In this document: in pieces, positions 58,117 to 64,000 of the stretch
Numbering within the stretch: position 1 is the first letter of the stretch
Layout of the letters: each line of letters opens with the position of its first letter
DNA from: an uncultured Flavobacteriaceae bacterium
GTDB lineage: Bacteria; Bacteroidota; Bacteroidia; Flavobacteriales; Flavobacteriaceae
Length of the DNA stretch: 64,000 nt
Direction: 5' to 3'
Assembly (NCBI GenBank): GCA_943789455.1
Contig: CALSUE010000001.1
Span: 1,029,813 to 1,093,812, forward strand
Position numbers and translations under genes: made by a program
The notes under the pieces: generated by a model
What the model saw: only the letters and a program-made list of their open reading frames with translations
Database searches by the model: none
Told to the model about the DNA's origin: nothing

Positions 58117-59025
58117 TTATTTTTTAAATAGCTGTAAAATTTTGGGAAGCTTATTCATTTTTAGTTGGTGATATTTTTCTGTTTCAGCTCCAAAACTTTT
58201 TGAAAAACTTGCTACACTTTCTATTGATGATCCTCCAAAATTAAATACTGAAAAATCCTTATGGAATTTGAAAATTACCCTGTCAATTAAAAATGTATTG
58301 GCTCCATTTTTTCTATTTTTGAGGTTTGTTGATGAGATTAGTTTGGTAATTGAGTTTTTATGTTTTAATAAAAAAACTGAGGCTACTAGTTTATTTTCTT
58401 TGTCATAAACAGTTAGTATTTCACCCACTTTTTTTTCAAGACAAATAGCAATCAATTTTTCTAAATTGGCATAGTCACTTTCTTTAATATTCGGAGTTCT
58501 TTTACCTATGTTATTTTTAAAAAGCTGAACTAAATTACTTGGACAATCGTTCCATTTTTCTATCAAATTAGCTGTAGTAGCTTTTTGTAAATCCTTTTTC
58601 CTATCTTTTCTGTACTTGGATAAAATTGAATTATAGGGTGTGTTTAATACTAATTTCTGACATTGTTTTAATTGTAAAAACTCAGGATATAACTCAAAAT
58701 TATTATGGGTATTCATTCTTAACTCAACAAATTTAAATTTATTGAAAAGATGTGTTAGAAATTTATTTTCATCAATAGCTTCCTTAGTGTAAACTCCCAA
58801 TTGCAATACCCAAAAAGGCGGATATACATATTTGATTCCATATTTTTTTCGCCAAGGAACTGGCATTACCGCATCGTAATCATGTAAGACCAATACACCC
58901 CACTGTTCACATACAATGTCTAAGTACCATGAGAACGCATAAATTTTAGACTGAATTGAAGTATCTATACACTGGTTGTATTTCTCTTCATCTAAATGTT
59001 CTCTATGAATGTATTTAATTGACAT
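58117..59025 (-). CDS. FemAB/GNAT-like acyltransferase domain protein
   Basis: 302 residues. The C-terminal half (from about 135) has the GNAT pattern YRKDRKKDLQKAT, EILTVYDKENKLVASVFLLK and FNFGGSSIESVASFSKSFGA, as in FemAB-like and acetyltransferase-6 proteins often coded with surface polysaccharides. The N-terminal half (VMPVPWRKKYGIKYVYPPFW) is the matching half of the two-domain FemAB fold. Acceptor unknown. It overlaps the upstream deacetylase gene by 11 bp. Confidence 0.72.
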   Translation of the reverse strand: MSIKYIHREHLDEEKYNQCIDTSIQSKIYAFSWYLDIVCEQWGVLVLHDYDAVMPVPWRKKYGIKYVYPPFWVLQLGVYTKEAIDENKFLTHLFNKFKFVELRMNTHNNFELYPEFLQLKQCQKLVLNTPYNSILSKYRKDRKKDLQKATTANLIEKWNDCPSNLVQLFKNNIGKRTPNIKESDYANLEKLIAICLEKKVGEILTVYDKENKLVASVFLLKHKNSITKLISSTNLKNRKNGANTFLIDRVIFKFHKDFSVFNFGGSSIESVASFSKSFGAETEKYHQLKMNKLPKILQLFKK

Positions 59026-60328
59026 GGGTGTGAATTAATTTTTGCATCTTCTCATAGACTTTTTTCCATCCATTCCATCGGAGGTATCCACTGAGACTCT
59101 CATTATGAAATAGTGTAATAAAAGTTCCATTAACGTTCATCACCTCATTCAATAAATCTTTAGTTCTTCCCAAAGACTGTTTGGGAGTTAGTCCCATATA
59201 ATCGTTTAAAGTGGTATCCATTAAGGCAAAAGGATGAATAAGCAAGGGCGTTTGTATTTCAAAATCCAAATCAAAAAAATGAAAGGGAATAGAGGTGCTG
59301 GCTCTAAAACCAACATGACTTGCATAGCCCATAGAGTAATCTTCTTCAATTTCTAAATCTATCAAATTCTGATAAGTTTCTGGTAAACTAAACCGTAAAA
59401 AATGTTGTCTAGAAATGGTTGTGGGAATATTTGTAATTGATTCTAGGCGTTCTTTTTCTTTTTTCAACATCCCACTATTCTTCATTGTATAATAAGAAGG
59501 ATGAAGTCCAACACTTGCATAATCTGCAATATGCTTAATGAGTAATCTAAATTGTCTTTTAGTGGTTGATATATTAGTATCAAATGTGGTATAATCTGCA
59601 ATGAGGAAGAAAAAAATAAGCTCTACATCATACTTTTTACTCAGCGTTAAGATTTGCTCAAAGGTATTGTTGGGGTCTTTTCTAATTCTTAGAATTACCA
59701 ATAATCTGCTCCAAAAGCTTCTTATTTGTAACTTAAAAAAATCTGAGATGAACGCACCTAAGGTTCTTACAAAGCTTTTATACTTATAGGCAAAAGCATT
59801 ATCTACATCTATGGTAGAAATGTAGCGAAATTCTCGATCTGGAAAATGATAGTCTGGGAAACGTAATTTTAAAATAGTTTTTAGTTTTACCACCCATAGG
59901 TCTACCACAGGTTTTTCTAAAAATTTAAAATTATAGGCTAAGCTTTGCTCAGCTGTAAATCGTTCATGTACATCTCTTACGTGAGGTAAATACTCTTCAT
60001 ATCTTGAAATCAGATAAAAACTTGCTGCAAAAATATCAAATGGTATACTAGATTGAGGTCCTGCACTAAAAAAACAGGGAGTATCGTCCCAAGATGATAA
60101 GGTAATTTCAAGATCATTTATACCCTGTTCAAACAACAACTCGTTACTTTTTACAAAGAATTCATTCCCTAAAGGAAACTTTGTGTAGCTCATTTTTGGC
60201 CCATTATGGGCAACAAAATCCTCAACTTTAGTTGTAAAAGATACTGGAACAAGTAGAACTCGAGTAAAAATATGCTTAAAGATATACCGAACTCGTGGGG
60301 TAATCTTATGCGTATAGACAAGTATCAA
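59015..60328 (-). CDS. Polysaccharide deacetylase family protein with N-terminal DUF7033-like region
   Basis: 437 residues. The NodB-like part (from about 165) starts YISTIDVDNAF with the two aspartates, and has VGLHPSYY with the metal-binding His, RQHFLRFSLPETY and a closing LFHNESLSGY. Residues 1-160 resemble the DUF7033 leader found on these proteins in Bacteroidota (FDIFAASFYLISRYEEYLPH). It is likely to deacetylate a surface glycan. It overlaps the FemAB-like gene, so both are made together. Confidence 0.82.
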   Translation of the reverse strand: MILVYTHKITPRVRYIFKHIFTRVLLVPVSFTTKVEDFVAHNGPKMSYTKFPLGNEFFVKSNELLFEQGINDLEITLSSWDDTPCFFSAGPQSSIPFDIFAASFYLISRYEEYLPHVRDVHERFTAEQSLAYNFKFLEKPVVDLWVVKLKTILKLRFPDYHFPDREFRYISTIDVDNAFAYKYKSFVRTLGAFISDFFKLQIRSFWSRLLVILRIRKDPNNTFEQILTLSKKYDVELIFFFLIADYTTFDTNISTTKRQFRLLIKHIADYASVGLHPSYYTMKNSGMLKKEKERLESITNIPTTISRQHFLRFSLPETYQNLIDLEIEEDYSMGYASHVGFRASTSIPFHFFDLDFEIQTPLLIHPFALMDTTLNDYMGLTPKQSLGRTKDLLNEVMNVNGTFITLFHNESLSGYLRWNGWKKVYEKMQKLIHTHVN

Positions 60329-60343
60329 AACTAAAAAAGCGGT

Positions 60344-61030
60344 TTAAATTTCACCATTATCGGCAAAGCTAAAATAAGACTTTTCAGTAATTATTAAATG
60401 ATCTAAGAGTTTAATATCTAAACTTAGCCCTCCATCTTTAATTTTCTTAGTAATCTGTTTATCTTCCCTACTTGGATTTAGTGTGCCAGATGGATGATTA
60501 TGGCAAATAACAATAGCCACAGCTGACATTTCAATTGCTTTCTTAAATAAAAGCCTAACATCTACCAAAGTGGCTGTTATCCCTCCTTTGCTTAACTGAT
60601 GTTTTGAAAGAACTTCATTTGAATTATTTAAATACAGCACCCAAAACTCTTCGTGGGCTAAAGATCCCATTAGAGGTTGCATCATAGAAAACACCTCTTG
60701 GCTGCTACTAATTTTAGGCTTTTGAATGAAAGTTTCTAGTTGTCTTCGCTTTCCAAGTTCAAGAGCTGTTAGTATGGCTATAGCTTTTGCGGGGCCAATC
60801 CCATGAAATGCTGTTAATTTTTTTAACGAAAGCTTAGCCAATTCATGAATATTATACTGAACAGATTCTAATATTCTTTTAGACAAATCTACTGCACTTT
60901 CTTTTTTATTTCCCGAACCAATTAAAATTGCAAGAAGTTCTGCGGTACTAAGAACAGAAGCTCCTTTACTCATTAATTTTTCTCTGGGTCTATCCTCTGT
61001 AGCCCATGATTTAATGGTTAATTTTTTCAT
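60344..61030 (-). CDS. radC: RadC family JAMM/MPN+ domain protein
   Basis: 228 residues. The N-terminal helix-hairpin-helix region is KLTAFHGIGPAKAIAILTAL. The C-terminal JAMM metalloprotease-like site is ICHNHPSGTLNPSREDKQIT, with His177, His179 and Asp190 as ligands and the conserved Ser181. The name RadC is historical; a role in DNA repair has been doubted in E. coli and Streptococcus. It diverges from trkA over 111 bp. Confidence 0.95.
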   Translation of the reverse strand: MKKLTIKSWATEDRPREKLMSKGASVLSTAELLAILIGSGNKKESAVDLSKRILESVQYNIHELAKLSLKKLTAFHGIGPAKAIAILTALELGKRRQLETFIQKPKISSSQEVFSMMQPLMGSLAHEEFWVLYLNNSNEVLSKHQLSKGGITATLVDVRLLFKKAIEMSAVAIVICHNHPSGTLNPSREDKQITKKIKDGGLSLDIKLLDHLIITEKSYFSFADNGEI

Positions 61031-61113
61031 TTAGCATCTTTTTCTTTAAAGATATAAAAACAAGTTTAAAATGAATATCGATGGTTATTATGGTTACACT
61101 ATGTTAAGTTTTA

Positions 61114-61121
61114 TATCTTTG
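61114..61121 (+). promoter_or_regulatory. -7 promoter box for trkA-trkH
   Basis: TATCTTTG matches TAnnTTTG, 20 nt before the trkA ATG at 61142. The -33 element is not clear. Confidence 0.45.
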
Positions 61122-61141
61122 TAGGATATTTCTTACGATTT

Positions 61142-62488
61142 ATGAAAATTATTATTGCAGGTGCTGGAGACGTTGGGTTTCATTTAGCAAAGCTATTATC
61201 TTACGAATCACAAGATACGTATGTCATAGATTTTGATGGAGAGAAACTAAATTACATCAACAATCACCTAGATGTCATCACCAAAAAAGGAGATGCTACA
61301 TCGATAAAACTACTTAAGGAAATTGGCATAGAATCTACGGATATACTTCTAGCTGTCACAGAATCTCAAAATACAAATTTTACCATTTCAGTAATAGGGA
61401 AATCTTTAGGTGCAAAGAAAACTATCGCTAGAATAGACAATCCGGAGTTTCTTGAAAATGATCATATCGATTTTAAGAAATTTGGTTTAGATTACATGAT
61501 TTCTCCAGAGGAGTTAGCCGCAGATGAAATTAAAATGCTGTTAAACCAATCTTCATTTAATGATACGGTTACTTTTGAAAATGGTTTATTTAATGTGATG
61601 GGAACATCATTAGACTTCAAATCTCCGCTCTTAAATACCACAGTAAGAGAAGCAAGAGCTACCTTTTCTTCAGTAGAATTTATCATCATTGCCATTAAAA
61701 GAGAAGGGATTTCTCAAACCATTATACCAAGAGGAGATACCGCATTTAAATTAAATGACCAAGTGTACTTTTCGGTTCCTCACTATAGTGTAGATAAGCT
61801 ATACCCAATAGTGGGTAAAGAACATTTAACAATAAAGAATGTAATGATTCTTGGAGGGAGTTCTATTGGAGCTAAGACCGCAAGAAACCTCTGTAAAGAA
61901 AATTTCAAAGTAACGCTTATAGAAAAGCAACGAGAAAAATCATTGTTATTAGCAGAAGAGTTAAATGAAACGCTCTTAATAAATGGTGATGGAAGAGATA
62001 TTGAGCTATTGGAAGAAGAAAACATTAGAGGAATGGATGCTTTTGTAGCTGTTACAGGAGACTCTGAAACCAATATCATGTCTTGTCTAGTCGCAAAATC
62101 TAAGGGGGTTAAAAAAACGATTGCTTTGGTTGAAAATATGGATTATATCAATATTTCTCAAACTATTGGAATTAATACCCTGATCAATAAAAAATTAATT
62201 GCCGCCAGTAGTATTTTTAGACACATTAGAAAAGGTGAAATACTAGCCTTAGCCAATCTTCACAACATTGATGCTGAAGTCTTTGAATTTGAAGTATTGC
62301 CAGGAGCTAAAGTAACCAAAAAGATCATCAAGGAATTAAACTTCCCAAGAGATGCCGTTTTTGGTGGAATTATTAGAGACGGAAAAGCATTAATTTCAGA
62401 TGGCGATTTTCAAGTCCTTAGCGGAGATAAGGTGATTGTTTTTTGTTTACCTGAAGCCATTCACATTGTAGAAGATTTATTCCGATAA
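61142..62488 (+). CDS. trkA: Trk potassium uptake system peripheral subunit TrkA
   Basis: 448 residues with two RCK units. Each has a Rossmann nucleotide site (MKIIIAGAGDVGFHLAKLL; NVMILGGSSIGAKTARNLC near 232-250) and a following TrkA-C domain (FNDTVTFENGLFNVMGTSLD; EVFEFEVLPGAKVTKKIIKE). It binds NAD(H)/ATP on the cytoplasmic side and gates TrkH. Followed by trkH after 2 bp in the same operon. Confidence 0.97.
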   Translation: MKIIIAGAGDVGFHLAKLLSYESQDTYVIDFDGEKLNYINNHLDVITKKGDATSIKLLKEIGIESTDILLAVTESQNTNFTISVIGKSLGAKKTIARIDNPEFLENDHIDFKKFGLDYMISPEELAADEIKMLLNQSSFNDTVTFENGLFNVMGTSLDFKSPLLNTTVREARATFSSVEFIIIAIKREGISQTIIPRGDTAFKLNDQVYFSVPHYSVDKLYPIVGKEHLTIKNVMILGGSSIGAKTARNLCKENFKVTLIEKQREKSLLLAEELNETLLINGDGRDIELLEEENIRGMDAFVAVTGDSETNIMSCLVAKSKGVKKTIALVENMDYINISQTIGINTLINKKLIAASSIFRHIRKGEILALANLHNIDAEVFEFEVLPGAKVTKKIIKELNFPRDAVFGGIIRDGKALISDGDFQVLSGDKVIVFCLPEAIHIVEDLFR

Positions 62489-62490
62489 CA

Positions 62491-63990
62491 ATGGGCAATC
62501 TTAACCTTAAAATAATTTATCGATTTTTAGGACTTACTGCAGTTCTTAACGGAGTCTTTATGTTTATTGCTATTCCTTTTAGCATGTATCATCAAGAAGA
62601 AGCTCAAATGGGTATTTTAAACGCAGGTATAGTTACTATTTTTATTGGTCTTGTTCTTTATTTTTTTAACAAACCCACCTCCACAAATATTCAAAAAAAA
62701 GAAGGATACCTTATTGTTACTTTAGGGTGGTTAACCTTATCATTTACTGGAATGCTTCCTTATTTATTTTCAGGAACTATTCCATCAGTAACCAATGCTT
62801 TTTTTGAGACATTATCTGGTTATTCTACCACAGGATCCTCGATTTTAACAGACATTGAAGCCATGCCAAAGGGAATTTTATTTTGGCGAAGCGTTACACA
62901 TTGGATTGGTGGAATGGGAATCATCGTACTCACCATTGCTATACTCCCTCTTTTAGGTATTGGTGGTATGCAATTGTTTATGGCAGAGGCCCCTGGCCCC
63001 TCAGCAGACAAATTACACCCGAGAATTACGGATACAGCAAAACGACTTTGGTTAATTTACGTTGCACTTACTTTTGTAGAATTTTTCCTTCTTAAAGTAG
63101 CTGGTATGAGTTGGTTTGATGCCATAAATCATGCGATGGCAACCGTAAGTACAGGTGGTTTTTCAACTAAAAATAATAGTTTATCGTATTGGAATGCCAT
63201 GCCCATGGTACAGTATGTTGTCATCTTTTTTATGTTTGTAGCGGGTACCAACTTTGTACTTACCTACTTTGCGTTAAAAGGAAAGGTTCGTAAAGTAATT
63301 CAAAGCGAAGAGTTTAGATATTACTTTTTTGGTATTGTAAGCATGACTGCACTTGTAGCAGTAATTATTTTATTCTTTCAAGATGAAACTTTACAAACTA
63401 CCGTAGCACACCCAGCAATTTATGGAGCTACAGAAAGCGCCATTAGACATGCACTTTTTCAAGTTACTTCAATTATAACCACTACGGGTTTTGTAACTGC
63501 AGATTTTACCATGTGGAGTTTCTTTGCTACAGGTATTTTCTTTGCCCTCTTTTTTGTTGGAGGTTCAGCAGGGTCTACTAGCGGTGGAATTAAAATTGTA
63601 CGACATATTGTAATGCTAAAAAATAGCTTTTTAGAATTTAAAAAAACCTTACATCCAAGTGCTATTATCCCTGTTCGATACAACGAGAAAGCAGTTAGTC
63701 AAACCATTGTGTTTAACATTCTTTCTTTCTTTGTTATTTACATGCTTATTTTTATGATCTCCTCTGTAGTGCTGACGTTTTTAGGTTTAGATTTTACCTC
63801 AGCCTTAGGTGCTGCTGCCTCTTCTTTAGGAAATATTGGACCTGCTATTGGTTCGGTAAGCCCTGTAGATAATTTTGCACATTTGTCTGCTGGTGCCAAA
63901 TGGTTTTGTTCTTTTCTAATGTTGATTGGGCGTTTAGAATTCTTTACCGTTCTTATTTTATTTACGCCATTTTTTTGGAGGAAAAATTAA
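62491..63990 (+). CDS. trkH: Trk potassium uptake system membrane subunit TrkH
   Basis: 499 residues, the full TrkH length, with about ten spans and four re-entrant filter loops: LSGYSTTGSSIL, MATVSTGGFSTKNN, SIITTTGFVTADF and ASSLGNIGPAIG. The Gly in each loop lines the K+ path. It works with TrkA, encoded 2 bp upstream. It ends 10 bp before the window edge. Confidence 0.97.
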   Translation: MGNLNLKIIYRFLGLTAVLNGVFMFIAIPFSMYHQEEAQMGILNAGIVTIFIGLVLYFFNKPTSTNIQKKEGYLIVTLGWLTLSFTGMLPYLFSGTIPSVTNAFFETLSGYSTTGSSILTDIEAMPKGILFWRSVTHWIGGMGIIVLTIAILPLLGIGGMQLFMAEAPGPSADKLHPRITDTAKRLWLIYVALTFVEFFLLKVAGMSWFDAINHAMATVSTGGFSTKNNSLSYWNAMPMVQYVVIFFMFVAGTNFVLTYFALKGKVRKVIQSEEFRYYFFGIVSMTALVAVIILFFQDETLQTTVAHPAIYGATESAIRHALFQVTSIITTTGFVTADFTMWSFFATGIFFALFFVGGSAGSTSGGIKIVRHIVMLKNSFLEFKKTLHPSAIIPVRYNEKAVSQTIVFNILSFFVIYMLIFMISSVVLTFLGLDFTSALGAAASSLGNIGPAIGSVSPVDNFAHLSAGAKWFCSFLMLIGRLEFFTVLILFTPFFWRKN

Positions 63991-64000
63991 AAAAATAATT

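Overview
This is AT-rich chromosomal DNA from a member of the Bacteroidota, most probably a marine Flavobacteriaceae (the genus cannot be fixed from sequence alone). Four things point there: TAnnTTTG -7 promoter boxes, several with TTTG or TTG 18-19 bp upstream; no visible Shine-Dalgarno sequences, even ahead of ribosomal protein genes; a SusC/SusD outer-membrane pair; and many SPII lipoproteins with short lipoboxes. It is a housekeeping region. I see no phage, transposase, integron, CRISPR array, toxin-antitoxin pair or defence island.

Layout. 1-5.2 kb: the 3'-truncated end of a SerB-SerA fusion gene (serine biosynthesis), a UbiA-like membrane protein, and glycine decarboxylase gcvP. 5.2-11.2 kb: ribosomal protein L31 type B, a lipoprotein glutaminyl cyclase, a beta-helix-like lipoprotein, then a tight SDR / SprT-like / DUF389 set and tRNA-Lys(TTT). 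11.2-17.6 kb: MlaF-MlaE lipid transporter, a PafA-type phosphatase, a CtlX-type guanidino hydrolase, a two-FAS1-domain lipoprotein and a second pentein-fold hydrolase. 17.7-22 kb: citrate synthase, enolase and carA. 22-23.7 kb: two tandem paralogous secreted proteins of unknown function lying between carA and rplQ.

23.8-41.4 kb, all on the minus strand, is the str-S10-spc-alpha supercluster: rpsL, rpsG, fusA, rpsJ | rplC, D, W, B, rpsS, rplV, rpsC, rplP, rpmC, rpsQ, rplN, X, E, rpsN, rpsH, rplF, R, rpsE, rpmD, rplO, secY, infA, rpmJ, rpsM, K, D, rpoA, rplQ. rpsJ is cut off from rplC by 521 bp that carry two terminators, a promoter and a structured leader. A further promoter-like box lies between rpsN and rpsH. 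The metal-binding cysteines are missing from L31, L36, S14 and S4, so these proteins look zinc-independent. rpmD (59 aa) and rpmJ (38 aa) are easily missed and are given here.

41.6-49.3 kb: a BamA/TamA-like barrel protein diverging from rpsL, then susC-susD and a third lipoprotein as one operon ending in a strong terminator. 49.4-55.6 kb: rRNA methyltransferase RlmB, a rhomboid protease, RarA, a run of three envelope proteins (two unknown, one DUF5723-like barrel) and a YjjG-type HAD nucleotidase. 55.7-60.3 kb: a small surface-glycan group (GT4 glycosyltransferase and flippase on plus; FemAB/GNAT-like protein and polysaccharide deacetylase on minus). 60.3-64 kb: RadC and the TrkA-TrkH potassium uptake pair.

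No wholly new system is evident. The best leads are the duplicated unknown gene with its matching terminator hairpin (22-23.8 kb), the SerB-SerA fusion, the split S10 leader, and palindromes lying on the promoters of the FAS1 lipoprotein and pafA genes.
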